Both the position numbers and the translations under genes were made by a program. A stretch of 31,093 bases of DNA from assembly GCA_964485695.1 (NCBI GenBank), contig CAZAKZ010000063.1, forward strand, positions 1 to 31,093, in the 5' to 3' direction. The DNA comes from CAZAKZ01 sp964485695. GTDB lineage: Bacteria; Planctomycetota; JAFGQW01. Below, piece after piece: positions 8,729-16,590 of the stretch. Below the pieces are notes generated by a model that was not told where the DNA came from, searched no databases, and saw only the letters and a program-made list of their open reading frames with translations. Position 1 is the first letter of the stretch. Each line of letters begins with the position of its first letter.

Positions 8729-9097
8729 TTACCTGCCGAGAAGCACCGGTGCTCGGGCCGTGCCCAGGGCCGTGACCAGAAACACAGGCCGCTTCGTGGA
8801 AAAGGAGAACTCCTCGCCCGGTCCCAGAGGCCACCCGTTGGCGGGAGAGACCTTGCTATCGGCTCCGATGAAAAGGAACACGCTGCTGTTGTTCTTGAGC
8901 AGAACCCACCGGGCTTCGGGAGGAACCGTGTAGAGGTCCGCCAGCGTCCGGGGCTTGTCGTCTACCTGGAGGACGGCGTTCTCCAGGATCACCTTGGCTA
9001 CCCCGTCCTCCTGCGGGAGGACCCGGGCGCCGAGGAGGAGAGGAAGGAGTACCGCGAGGACACCGAGAAAAAACCAGATCGATCCGCGTGCAAGCAT
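8729..9097 (-). CDS. Small exported or membrane-anchored protein of unknown function
   Basis: The 122-residue protein starts with a hydrophobic segment (about residues 7-24, IWFFLGVLAVLLPLLLG) that could be a signal peptide or an anchor. A predicted beta-rich domain of about 95 residues follows, with no motif I recognise. It is likely real: the ATG has AGGAG eight bases upstream and the gene sits in the same orientation as its neighbours. It lies between the two BlaI-M56 modules. It is separated from the second M56 gene by the foldback element at 9117-9280, and it ends about 30 bases before the BlaI-1 promoter. It may be co-transcribed from the BlaI-2 module upstream. Function cannot be assigned. 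Confidence 0.65.
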   Translation of the reverse strand: MLARGSIWFFLGVLAVLLPLLLGARVLPQEDGVAKVILENAVLQVDDKPRTLADLYTVPPEARWVLLKNNSSVFLFIGADSKVSPANGWPLGPGEEFSFSTKRPVFLVTALGTARAPVLLGR

Positions 9098-9116
9098 GGT
9101 TTGTCTCCTGAAGTTG

Positions 9117-9280
9117 AAAATGGCCGGTCATGATTCGTGGCGGTCGGATCGGTGTCTATCGACGGCACATGCAAGGCGCGACGACTGCCGCGTATTTGTA
9201 AATACGCCAAGGAGAAGCAACGCAGCATGCGTCGTCGAGAGGCTCCGAGGCGATCGCCACGAATCATGACCGGCCATTTT
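9117..9280. repeat. 164-bp foldback (palindromic) element, MITE-like
   Basis: Positions 9117-9142 and 9255-9280 are a perfect 26-base inverted repeat (outer ends AAAATGGCCGG and CCGGCCATTTT). A second perfect dyad, GCGTATTT-gt-AAATACGC, lies at 9190-9207. Both share one axis at 9198.5, and the bases between them also pair partly, best around 9147-9182 against 9215-9250. The whole element would fold into one long hairpin. It has no coding capacity and no clear target-site duplication. It occupies most of the 267-base space between the second M56 gene and the small exported protein gene. Confidence 0.8.
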
Positions 9281-9364
9281 GAACCGATTCAGAGGTTACC
9301 ATGCCCGGGCGGATCGACCAGGGGTGCACCCGCGAAACCCTCGTTCCGCGGGTGCGGTGGGATT

Positions 9365-11572
9365 CTACAGGGTCCTGTCGAGCTTCTTCTGGAGCTGGCG
9401 GATGAGCCTCTTCAACTCCCTGAGCTCACGCTCCAGGGCCTCGATGCGCTTCCCCGCCGAGGAGGGGGTGGATTTCCAAACTCCTGGAATCTGGAGTTTA
9501 TAGGTGGCCGGGGGAATCTTCTTCAAGGTCTTGTAGGCCTTCTTCACGATCTTGGAGGCCTTCCCCTTGCCGCCTTTCGTGGCGATTGCGGCTTTGTAGA
9601 ACGTCGTTGCCGACTTGCAGGCCTTTCCCTTGCCGCCGCTGGGCTCAGCCGTTGCGGCCTTGAAGGCCTTCTGCGCAGATTTGACGGCCTTTGCCCTGTT
9701 AGCGTAGCGCGAGGTAATTGCGGACTTGAAGGCCTTGTTGTAGGTCGTGCGAGCCTTGCAGGTCGGGCACAACACGATGTTCACCCTTCCGGGCTGAAGC
9801 TGGGTCACACGGCCCCGCTGCGTTCCGAAGGAATGTGTTGTTGGGGCCTTACTCTTCAGAATCCGCCTACTGCCAGTTTTCTTGCCGAAGCTTCCTTGAA
9901 CCACACCCCCCCCGCATGCCACGACCGTGTCTCTGTCGGCCAGGGAGCTGCTGGCCCGGGCGGAAACCGCGAACTGGGGCCCCTCCCTGCCCAGGAGTTC
10001 CACGGCGTCGATGGCGTTGTGCCCCTTCACGCGGCGGGTATCGAGGTAGATCTTCACCAAACGGGTCTTGCCCCGGGGAGGGTCGAGGTGGATCAGGCTG
10101 ATCCCGCGCTTCAGATTCCCTGCAGTGGGATCGGTCCCCTGCCAGGCTGTCACTTCATTGCCGGACTGCAGCAGGGTCACCTTGAACACGGCGCCGGGAT
10201 TGCACGTCTCGTAAATGCGGACGGCCACGGGATGCACGGCGTGGCGGTAGGTGAGGTAGAGCCATTCCACCCCGCCGTCCGGCTTCCGGGGTGTCCAGGC
10301 CGTGGCCTTGAGGCCTGCGCCCATGGTGTCGGGCGCGCCCACGGCCTGGGCCGCGGTCCATTTGCCCTTCCCCGGGCACCCAGCCGCCACGGTGATCCCC
10401 TCCAAGGCCACCTCGACACACTTTGAAGTGACCTCGGGTGTGACGACCAGCACCATGCCGGCCGGCTTCACCACTGTCACCTCTTCCTGGTCCTGGCTGA
10501 ACGAGAAGCCCGGTAGCACGGACAACGTCAAGATGCCGAGGAGCAACAGCCCCCACGCCGGAACACCCCGGCGGATCCCGGGATTCAAAATCATGGTCAG
10601 TCTCCTTTCGAGTTCCTGGTATGCAGCGGCGCTCATACCCAGTGCCGGCATCGGGCGCGCCGTTTCGGACACGAATCGGGAAACCTCGATCAAGGTTCTT
10701 GCATAGCCGCGACGATTGCGCGGCTCCATCCACACCACCCAGGCGTCACACGCGCGTTCCGCCCACTGGTGCAGCTGTTTCTTCACGTACCAGAAGAGGG
10801 GATTCCACCACCACAGACATCCAGCCGTCAGCACCAGCCACCCCACCCAGTGGTCTCGCCGCCTGAGGTGGACCAGCTCGTGGGCCACAGCACTGCGGCG
10901 TGCCGTGGAGTCCAGGCCGTGGACGAGGGCATGGGGCCAGATCAGCCGGGGCCGGCCCAGACACCACAGCAAGGGCGACAGGATACCCCGCGTGATTCGG
11001 GTTCTGGGCGGCTTCACCTTCACGCATCTCGCCATGTCCTCGACGACCGTGCGCAGCTGGATTGGAGCGGCTCTCGCTCCATGGAGAAGCCTCCGGATCC
11101 GGAAGATGCGCCGGATCTGGACTCCCGCCGTGACCAGAGCCCCGGCCACCCAGAGGATCAAGAGGATCTCGAAGACCCGGAGCTGCACGAGGTGGACACC
11201 GACCGCAGGGCCCGCCTCCAGGGATCCGGCATCCATCACGGGATCCTGGAGGATCAGCCCATGGGCGGGAGGAGCCTCGAGATCACACCACGGCAGCTGA
11301 GCGATCTCATGCGTCGCCTCCGAAGTGACCTCCACCCCCGCACCCGGTGCAGGGAGGACACTAGGAGGCGCAGGAGATTCCTCGGCCACCGGCCACAGGG
11401 ACAGGGGCACACGCCAGGGCTGCATCACCCCCGGCGGCATCACCAGCTTCACGAGGACCAGGAGCCAGAGGGCGTGGCACATGGCGGGCCTGCGCCGGAG
11501 GAATCTCCCGAACAGGAGAATCAGGCCGGCCAGGCCGACCGCCTCCACCGTGTTCTGGATCACCCACTCCAT
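9365..11572 (-). CDS. M56 membrane metalloprotease with discoidin-like domain and Lys-rich tail
   Basis: I prefer the ATG at 11572 (735 residues) over a GTG three codons upstream (11581). Counting from the GTG, helices lie at about 12-27, 36-56, 133-155 and 245-265. The zinc site is HELVH (234-238) with ERACDAW (from 275) as third-ligand region. A membrane helix (about 341-360) ends the M56 module. Residues 385-532 look like a discoidin or carbohydrate-binding-type module, with AQAVGAPDTMGAG, GGVEWLYLTY and AVRIYETCNPGAVFKV. After a short linker with CPTC comes a Lys/Ala-rich stretch (605-690) containing GGKGKA twice, then a coiled coil (708-735). There is no penicillin-binding sensor domain. 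The extracytoplasmic module suggests ligand or glycan sensing. The gene follows BlaI-2 by 22 bases. Confidence 0.88.
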   Translation of the reverse strand: MEWVIQNTVEAVGLAGLILLFGRFLRRRPAMCHALWLLVLVKLVMPPGVMQPWRVPLSLWPVAEESPAPPSVLPAPGAGVEVTSEATHEIAQLPWCDLEAPPAHGLILQDPVMDAGSLEAGPAVGVHLVQLRVFEILLILWVAGALVTAGVQIRRIFRIRRLLHGARAAPIQLRTVVEDMARCVKVKPPRTRITRGILSPLLWCLGRPRLIWPHALVHGLDSTARRSAVAHELVHLRRRDHWVGWLVLTAGCLWWWNPLFWYVKKQLHQWAERACDAWVVWMEPRNRRGYARTLIEVSRFVSETARPMPALGMSAAAYQELERRLTMILNPGIRRGVPAWGLLLLGILTLSVLPGFSFSQDQEEVTVVKPAGMVLVVTPEVTSKCVEVALEGITVAAGCPGKGKWTAAQAVGAPDTMGAGLKATAWTPRKPDGGVEWLYLTYRHAVHPVAVRIYETCNPGAVFKVTLLQSGNEVTAWQGTDPTAGNLKRGISLIHLDPPRGKTRLVKIYLDTRRVKGHNAIDAVELLGREGPQFAVSARASSSLADRDTVVACGGGVVQGSFGKKTGSRRILKSKAPTTHSFGTQRGRVTQLQPGRVNIVLCPTCKARTTYNKAFKSAITSRYANRAKAVKSAQKAFKAATAEPSGGKGKACKSATTFYKAAIATKGGKGKASKIVKKAYKTLKKIPPATYKLQIPGVWKSTPSSAGKRIEALERELRELKRLIRQLQKKLDRTL

Positions 11573-11594
11573 GGTCCGCACCCGTCGTGGTGGT

Positions 11595-12026
11595 TCACGG
11601 CTTCTCTTCTTCCTGCTGCGTGCGACTGTTGCGCCGCGTCCGCTCTTTCGCCTCGGCCTCGTCCAGCAGCCGCCTGAGCGCCTCGATCTCCTCGTCGGAA
11701 AACCGGTTCCCCGTCACGAGGGCATGGACCAGCGGCGTGGCCGTGCCCCCCGCGAGCTGGTCGGCCAGGGCCTTGAGACGCTGGTCCAGAAACCGCTGCC
11801 GGGAGACCTCGGCCCGGAAGACGTGGGGCATCCGGGTCTTGTCGCTTTGCACGTATCCCTTGGACTGGAGCCGCTGCAGCAGGGTGAGCACCGTGGTATA
11901 GGCCCACGTGCGCCCCTGTTCCCGGAGCTGCACGTTGATTTCTCGAACCGTGCCAGGGCCGCGGTCCCAGAGGATCTTCAGCACGGCCATCTCGGTTTCG
12001 CTGACGCCGGGTCGGTCAAGAGGCAT
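11595..12026 (-). CDS. BlaI/MecI-family winged-helix repressor (copy 2)
   Basis: The 143-residue protein has a winged helix at about residues 8-75 (VSETEMAVLKILWDRG, GTVREINVQL, TTVLTLLQRLQSKGYV) and a helical C-terminal half rich in Glu and Arg. It is a paralogue of the 8217-8612 repressor but clearly diverged, including in the recognition region: TVLTLLQRLQ here against TVQKLLQRLE there. That fits the different half-sites in its own promoter (12064-12098). It is the first gene of a two-gene unit with the discoidin-type M56 protease. The promoter region is shared with the divergent glycosyltransferase gene. Autoregulation is likely. The target beyond the operon is unknown. Confidence 0.93.
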   Translation of the reverse strand: MPLDRPGVSETEMAVLKILWDRGPGTVREINVQLREQGRTWAYTTVLTLLQRLQSKGYVQSDKTRMPHVFRAEVSRQRFLDQRLKALADQLAGGTATPLVHALVTGNRFSDEEIEALRRLLDEAEAKERTRRNSRTQQEEEKP

Positions 12027-12063
12027 ACAGTTTCGCGTCCTGTCTGGCGCTGACCCCGATCTT

Positions 12064-12098
12064 CTACGCTTTGTAGTAGTACCTACTACGCCTTGTCG
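12064..12098. promoter_or_regulatory. Paired BlaI-2 operators
   Basis: Two near-identical 13-base sites, CTACGCTTTGTAG (12064-12076) and CTACGCCTTGTCG (12086-12098), have CTAC-N5-GTAG-type symmetry and centres 22 bases apart. The upstream site abuts the presumed -10 box exactly as in the BlaI-1 promoter. A further dyad, GTAGTAG-tac-CTACTAC (12073-12089), bridges them. Confidence 0.65.
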
Positions 12099-12108
12099 TA
12101 ATCGTCAA
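12080..12108 (-). promoter_or_regulatory. Probable promoter of the BlaI-2 operon
   Basis: On the minus strand TTGACG (12103-12108) is followed after 17 bases by TAGGTA (12080-12085), a weak -10. The position relative to the operators copies the BlaI-1 promoter, which supports the call despite the poor -10. A plus-strand promoter for the glycosyltransferase would have to overlap the same operators. Confidence 0.5.
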
Positions 12109-12169
12109 CCAGGGTTGTGTAATAAAAATAGGATTTCTTCCCGGCGCCCCGGTGGGCTACCCTGGGGAC

Positions 12170-13264
12170 ATGTCCGCGCGAATTGCCTATCTCGTTGAAT
12201 ATCCAACAATAAGCGGCGGTGAGCAGTCCCTCTTCACCCTCCTGAAGTACCTCGACCGCAAGCGCTTCGAGCCGATAGTGGTGGGACCGGTCCAGGGTTC
12301 TCTGGCCGAAGCCCTGGGAGCCCGCGACGTCCGGCTGATCCAGGACCCCGGCGATTCCAGGGCCCGTGTCCGCTGTCTCCGGGAGGCAGGCATCGACATG
12401 ATCCATGCCAACTCCCTCTCCATGGGATGTCGTTCCGGACCCCTCTCACTGGCGGTCGGCGTGCCCGCCCTCTCGCACGTGCGCGACATCCAGCGCCTCG
12501 GCAGGGACCGGAAAGAGGCTCTCACCCGGAATCGAAGGCTACTGGCGGTTTCCCGGGCCACGGCCGGCGCCCTGGTGGACCAGGGTATTCATCCCGACCT
12601 GGTGCGCGTCGTCTACAACGGCATCGATGCCCGGGAATTCCCGTCCCGGGTTGATTCCGGTCGGCGTCTGCGACGGGAACTCGGGATCAGGGAGGCAGTT
12701 CCCCTGGTGGGTAATCTGGGGCAGATCTGCCTGAGAAAGGCCCAGGACGTGTTCCTGAAGGCTGCACGGCGAGTGGCCGCTGAAATGCCGGACGTTCACT
12801 TCCTCCTTGCCGGAGCCCGGTTTTCACGCAAGGCGGAAAGCCTGGAGTTCGAGACCGCCCTCCACGCGGCAGCCGATGTTCCGGTTCTCAGGGGCCGCGT
12901 CCATTTTCTCGGCTGGCGCAAGGATGCCCCGGCGGTCGTGGCGGGTCTCGATGTGCTGGCCCATGCTGCGCATCAAGAGCCCCTGGGCCGCGTCCTCCTC
13001 GAGGCTCTTGCGGCCGGGACGCCTGTGGTGGCCACGGAGGTGGGCGGGACGCCGGAAATCATCGAAGCCGGGAGAACGGGGCTCCTGGTGCCGAGAGGCG
13101 ATGACGAGGGCCTGGCCGCGGGCATCCTGGGTATCCTCGAATCAGAATCCCTGGCGCAAAGCCTGGCCAACGTCGGCCTGGACCGGGTGAGGCGGATATT
13201 CAATCCCGCTCAGGCGGCCGGATCCGTTCAATCCCAATATGAGACTCTCCTTTCTCGGTCCTGA
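12170..13264 (+). CDS. Glycosyltransferase family 4 (GT-B fold)
   Basis: I start at the ATG at 12170 (364 residues; a GTG six codons upstream is possible) because family members begin ARIAYLVEYPTISGGEQSL-like, with the glycine-rich acceptor loop. The N-terminal Rossmann domain covers about 1-165. The C-terminal donor domain covers 170-355, with VGNLGQICLRKAQDVFLKAA and the nucleotide-sugar motif QEPLGRVLLEALAAGTPVVA followed by EVGGTPEII (the E-x7-E signature). These retaining enzymes transfer a sugar from a nucleotide donor in polysaccharide, glycolipid or glycoprotein synthesis. The acceptor cannot be inferred. It is divergent from BlaI-2 across 143 bases, so it may fall under that repressor. 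It stands alone, not in a polysaccharide cluster. Confidence 0.88.
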   Translation: MSARIAYLVEYPTISGGEQSLFTLLKYLDRKRFEPIVVGPVQGSLAEALGARDVRLIQDPGDSRARVRCLREAGIDMIHANSLSMGCRSGPLSLAVGVPALSHVRDIQRLGRDRKEALTRNRRLLAVSRATAGALVDQGIHPDLVRVVYNGIDAREFPSRVDSGRRLRRELGIREAVPLVGNLGQICLRKAQDVFLKAARRVAAEMPDVHFLLAGARFSRKAESLEFETALHAAADVPVLRGRVHFLGWRKDAPAVVAGLDVLAHAAHQEPLGRVLLEALAAGTPVVATEVGGTPEIIEAGRTGLLVPRGDDEGLAAGILGILESESLAQSLANVGLDRVRRIFNPAQAAGSVQSQYETLLSRS

Positions 13265-13404
13265 AAATGTCGCAGCTGATTTCACCCTCCGGGTCGAGAA
13301 ATCCTAGAAATCTGATACAATAGAAATCAAGGGTACTCGGTGAAGCAACTTGCTTCATATAAAGGAGTTCTGTCAAAGGAGACCGAGGGTTCTGGGAGAC
13401 TGTT
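13265..13404 (+). promoter_or_regulatory. Leader region of the acetyltransferase gene
   Basis: The 140 bases hold a -10-like TACAAT (13316-13321) without a clear -35, and a small hairpin TGAAGC-aactt-GCTTCA (13341-13357). Two ribosome-site-like AAAGGAG sequences and the likely true site GGGAG six bases before the ATG follow. Confidence 0.35.
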
Positions 13405-13887
13405 ATGGGGACAGAAAAGAACAAAGAGACTCGGATTGCGACACCTCGTCGCATTGCCTTTTGGGATCTCAAGGCCATTGTGGCCATCGAGCATGCTTCC
13501 TACAGCACACCCTGGAACAAGGACCAGCTGGAAACCATGCTCATCGAACCCGAGGTAGAGGGCTGGGGACTCTATGTCGGGGGAAAGATCCAGGCCTACG
13601 CCATCATCCGCTACCGCACCCGCCATGCGTATCTTGAAACCCTCACCGTCCACCCCAAGTATCGCCGCCAGGGAATGGCCACCGATCTCATGCATGAGGT
13701 CTTCGATCGCGCCCTGCAGCACCGGTCCCGATCCCTCGTCCTCGAGGTGCACGAAACCAACCTCGCGGCGCAGCTGTTCTTCGGGAAGATGGGATTCACC
13801 GTGACCAAGGTGCTGCACAAGTACTACGAGGACGAGGCCGACGCCTACCTGTTCGTGCGGCACTTGCACGCTACCCAGACCGCATAG
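13405..13887 (+). CDS. rimI: RimI-like GNAT N-acetyltransferase
   Basis: The 160-residue protein has the full GNAT order. IVAIEHASYSTPWNKDQLETML is the alpha1-alpha2 segment typical of RimI. AYLETLTVHPKYRRQGMATDLM carries beta4 and the acetyl-CoA loop (RRQGMA). LEVHETNLAAQLFFGKMGF gives the conserved N-x-A-A-x-x-F-x-x-x-G-F segment. RimI acetylates the N-terminus of ribosomal protein S18 and, in various bacteria, other protein N-termini. The usual tsaB neighbour is absent here, so the substrate could differ. The start has GGGAG at good spacing. The 3' end overlaps the convergent flavoprotein gene by 17 bases. Confidence 0.85.
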   Translation: MGTEKNKETRIATPRRIAFWDLKAIVAIEHASYSTPWNKDQLETMLIEPEVEGWGLYVGGKIQAYAIIRYRTRHAYLETLTVHPKYRRQGMATDLMHEVFDRALQHRSRSLVLEVHETNLAAQLFFGKMGFTVTKVLHKYYEDEADAYLFVRHLHATQTA

Positions 13888-15109
13888 CCAGACCCGCGGC
13901 CCTGCCCGTGCTGAACGCCGCCTGGAGGTTGTACCCGCCCACCGGGCCGTCGTAGTCCAACACTTCTCCTGCCAGGAAGAGGCCCGGAACCAGACGCGAG
14001 GCCAAGGTCACGGAGTCCACTTCCTCGAGAGGAATGCCACCCGCCGTCACCTCGGCCCGGCTGAATCCCCGGGTGCCCGCCACCTCCACCCGGGTTGCCT
14101 TGAGAACATCAACCAGGGAGCGGCGTTCCTCCAGCCGGAGCTGTGCAGAGGGCCGATCGGGCGGGATCCCCGCCAGCACGACCAGGGCAGCGGCCAGGCG
14201 CTCCGGCACCCACTCAGAGATCTGGCGCTTCACCGCCCGGCTTCCCGGCGCCTCCCCGGATCGCAGCCATCGATCCAGTGACTCCGGACTCACGTCGGGC
14301 CGCCAGTCGATATCAACCACGGTGCGTCCTCGGTGGCGGGCGATACGGCCGCCCAGATCCAGGGCTGCGGGCCCGGAAAAACCCACGTGAGTGAACAGGA
14401 GCGGCCCCCGAGCGGCCCCGGCCTCCTCATCGTCTCCAAGGAACCGGAGGAGCGCATCGGGCAGGGCGATACCGGCCAGGCTACGAACCCACTTGGCTTC
14501 CACCACCAGCGGCACCAGGCCGGGCACCGGCTCGACCAGCCCATGACCGAGGCTCCCGGCCAGAGCATATCCATCGCCGGAGGTGCCCGTCTTCGGATAG
14601 CTCATGCCGCCGGTGGCGATGAGGAGATACCGGCATCGGAACCGCTCCTGGAGAGATTCCACCACGAAGCCGGTCTTCCTCCGGATCACGGATCCGGCGG
14701 GTGACCGCAGGCGGATCCTGGCCCCGGCCTCCCGGGCGTCGGTGACCAGGGCGTCACGCACGTCACGCGCCCTGCGGGAAACGGGCCAGACCTTGCCCCT
14801 CTCCCCCACACAGGTGGCGACACCGAGGCGCTCGAAATGTCGCCGTAGTGCCCGGGGCGAGAACGCCTTCAAGGAGGGCTCGAGAAACGGACCGGCAGGC
14901 CCGAAGGCGGCCACCATGGCCCGCACGCTGCAATCGTGGGTGAGATTGCAGTGGCCGCCTCCGGAGATCAACACCTTGATCCCGGTGCGAGGGCCTTTTT
15001 CAAGGACCAGGGTTCGGGCCCCGCTCCGTGCCGCACAGGCAGCCGCCATGAGGCCGGCCGCACCGGCGCCCAGGACGAGGAGGTCCGTGTCATTGTCGGT
15101 CATGGCCAT
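13871..15109 (-). CDS. HI0933/YhiN-type NAD(P)/FAD-dependent oxidoreductase
   Basis: The 412-residue protein begins with an FAD-binding Rossmann motif (LLVLGAGAAGLMAA, residues 10-23). The HI0933-family signature ISGGGHCNLTH (about 48-58) follows. Other family segments are ATGGMSYPKTGTSGDGYALA and, at the C-terminus, RAEVTAGGIPLEEVDSVTL with the flavin-contacting FLAGEVLDYDGPVGGYNLQAAFSTG. Length and order match the family throughout, so it looks complete. Members are soluble flavoproteins of unsettled physiological role. Two ATGs six bases apart (15109 and 15103) are both possible starts. It is convergent with and overlaps the acetyltransferase gene. Confidence 0.9.
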   Translation of the reverse strand: MAMTDNDTDLLVLGAGAAGLMAAACAARSGARTLVLEKGPRTGIKVLISGGGHCNLTHDCSVRAMVAAFGPAGPFLEPSLKAFSPRALRRHFERLGVATCVGERGKVWPVSRRARDVRDALVTDAREAGARIRLRSPAGSVIRRKTGFVVESLQERFRCRYLLIATGGMSYPKTGTSGDGYALAGSLGHGLVEPVPGLVPLVVEAKWVRSLAGIALPDALLRFLGDDEEAGAARGPLLFTHVGFSGPAALDLGGRIARHRGRTVVDIDWRPDVSPESLDRWLRSGEAPGSRAVKRQISEWVPERLAAALVVLAGIPPDRPSAQLRLEERRSLVDVLKATRVEVAGTRGFSRAEVTAGGIPLEEVDSVTLASRLVPGLFLAGEVLDYDGPVGGYNLQAAFSTGRAAGLAMRSG

Positions 15110-15506
15110 CCAGGGGACTTTCTCAGTTTTTTCAAAAAAGTATGTAACTGATCTTCCAGTTTTGCGACTTCAGGGGCAAGCCCGGGGTCATGGCCCCGAT
15201 TCGCTGATTGAAACAAAAAACTTGTTAGCAACAGCCGGTCTCCGGTGGGAGTATCATTGGTTCCCGGCGGCCAGTGGGCGCCAGGTCCTCGCGCCCACGC
15301 AGCCGCCATTTCGGCGTTTCCCTCACCTTGTTGACCTCTGATACCAATCCCTCCATAGATCTCCTAGCGCCGGCTCCCGCCGGAGAACCTGGCATTACAG
15401 CCACCTGCATCGTGCCTGTAGCGAAAAGCGGGGACGGCAACACCGCAAGAGGGCGGTAATCGGTTCCGTCCACCGGGCCGGCCCGGTATCATTCCAAAAT
15501 GCAACG
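15110..15506. other. Non-coding region between divergent genes
   Basis: The 397 bases hold an A/T tract dyad TTTTTT-C-AAAAAA (about 15126-15138) just upstream of the flavoprotein gene and a 16-base palindrome (15472-15487). I see no convincing small gene, tRNA or known riboswitch. Confidence 0.4.
15472..15487. repeat. Perfect 16-bp palindrome upstream of the DUF3187-like gene
   Basis: ACCGGGCCGGCCCGGT is perfectly self-complementary and lies 20 bases before the chosen start codon. It could be an operator. In DNA this GC-rich a chance palindrome is also possible. Confidence 0.45.
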
Positions 15507-16541
15507 GTGCCGGCCTTGTTCCTGGGGCTGCTGGCACTGGTCTGGGGATGTGCACACCCCGCTCGGACGGCCTCCCGGGATAAAGCTGACGGCGAAGACA
15601 CGTTTTCTCGACCCGAGGTTCGCGGTTTCTCGCCCTACCGGTCTCAGCATCCTGTGTTCATGACGTTTCTGGACTTCGAAACCCGGGGTGCCGCCACGAC
15701 CCCCCCGGGAGAGGTGGAACTGAAGTCGAGTCTCACCTACACCAGCATGTTCCAGGTGCGCCACCGGACCATGGCCTTCGTCGAGCTGGACGGCGAGTGG
15801 GCCCGGGCCGAGGTCGACGTACGCCTGGGAATCACCGACCGCCTGGAGGCCTTTGTCTCGATTCCCTACCTCTACACCTCGAGCGGCTTCCTGGACAGCA
15901 CCATCGAAAATTACCACGACTTCCTGGACCTGAACCAGGACGGCCGCGACAGGGCCCGCCGGAACCAGTTCAGCGCCGTGATCCACTACGGCGGACAGGA
16001 CGTGTTCAGATTGAAGGAGAACAAGTCCGGATTCGGAGATATCCCGGTCGGCCTCGCATTCGCGCTCCTGAAGGAAGACGCATCCACGCCCGGACTCCTG
16101 GTACGCGGCGCCCTGGAGCTTCCCACCGGCGACGACGAGGACGGCTTCGGCAACGGCCGGTTCGACCTCGGCGTCGGCCTGGTGGCGGAAAAATCGCTGG
16201 GGCCTCTGACGGTGACCGCGGGTGTGGACTACGCCTGGATCCGGAGGTCCGATTTCATGAAGGGCATCGACCTGGACCTGAAGGATTTGATCGGTGCCTT
16301 CCTCGGCGCCGAGGTGCGCATCTTTTCCTTTCTCTCGGGCCTGGCGGCCGTCGATTATCTCTCCAAACCCCTGGATGACATCCCTCTCTCCGAAACCCGG
16401 CGCGACCAGGTGATGCTGATCCTGGGCGGCGCCGTGGACCTGGGTGAGGGAGCCGTGTTCCGGTTCGACATCACCGAGGACCTGGTGTCCGACGCCTCCC
16501 CCGACTTCAGCCTCCGGTTGGGCCTGGATCTGCGGTTCTGA
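15507..16541 (+). CDS. DUF3187-like outer-membrane beta-barrel protein
   Basis: The 344-residue product begins with a hydrophobic segment ending LVWGCAHP, which looks like a lipoprotein or Sec signal with an atypical lipobox. The rest is a run of alternating strands ending DFSLRLGLDLRF, with an aromatic C-terminal residue typical of outer-membrane barrels. Segments such as EVDVRLGITDRLEAFVSIPY and GFGDIPVGLAFALL resemble DUF3187/transporter-type barrels. The start is uncertain. The GTG at 15507 lacks a ribosome site and gives a signal with no positive N-terminus. An ATG at 15499 is in another frame, so a small sequencing indel here is conceivable. It is transcribed alone and converges on the next gene. 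Function is unknown. Confidence 0.72.
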   Translation: MPALFLGLLALVWGCAHPARTASRDKADGEDTFSRPEVRGFSPYRSQHPVFMTFLDFETRGAATTPPGEVELKSSLTYTSMFQVRHRTMAFVELDGEWARAEVDVRLGITDRLEAFVSIPYLYTSSGFLDSTIENYHDFLDLNQDGRDRARRNQFSAVIHYGGQDVFRLKENKSGFGDIPVGLAFALLKEDASTPGLLVRGALELPTGDDEDGFGNGRFDLGVGLVAEKSLGPLTVTAGVDYAWIRRSDFMKGIDLDLKDLIGAFLGAEVRIFSFLSGLAAVDYLSKPLDDIPLSETRRDQVMLILGGAVDLGEGAVFRFDITEDLVSDASPDFSLRLGLDLRF

Positions 16542-16550
16542 AGGGAAAGG

Positions 16551-16571
16551 GAGCCCGGCCTGCCCCGGCTC
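16551..16571. terminator. Weak bidirectional hairpin between convergent genes
   Basis: GAGCC (16551-16555) and GGCTC (16567-16571), with extra GC pairing inside, form a short hairpin in the 49-base gap between convergent genes. No U-run follows on either strand, so its role as a terminator is doubtful. Confidence 0.25.
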
Positions 16572-16590
16572 GAGCCCTTACTTCTTCACC

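Noticed and set aside
9137..10426. Plus-strand open frame opposite the second M56 gene
   Set aside because: It starts inside the foldback element and lacks any motif. The opposite strand encodes a clear M56 protease.
5052..12026. Beta-lactam resistance locus
   Set aside because: BlaI and M56 families invite this label. However, there is no beta-lactamase or PBP gene, and neither protease has a penicillin-binding sensor domain.
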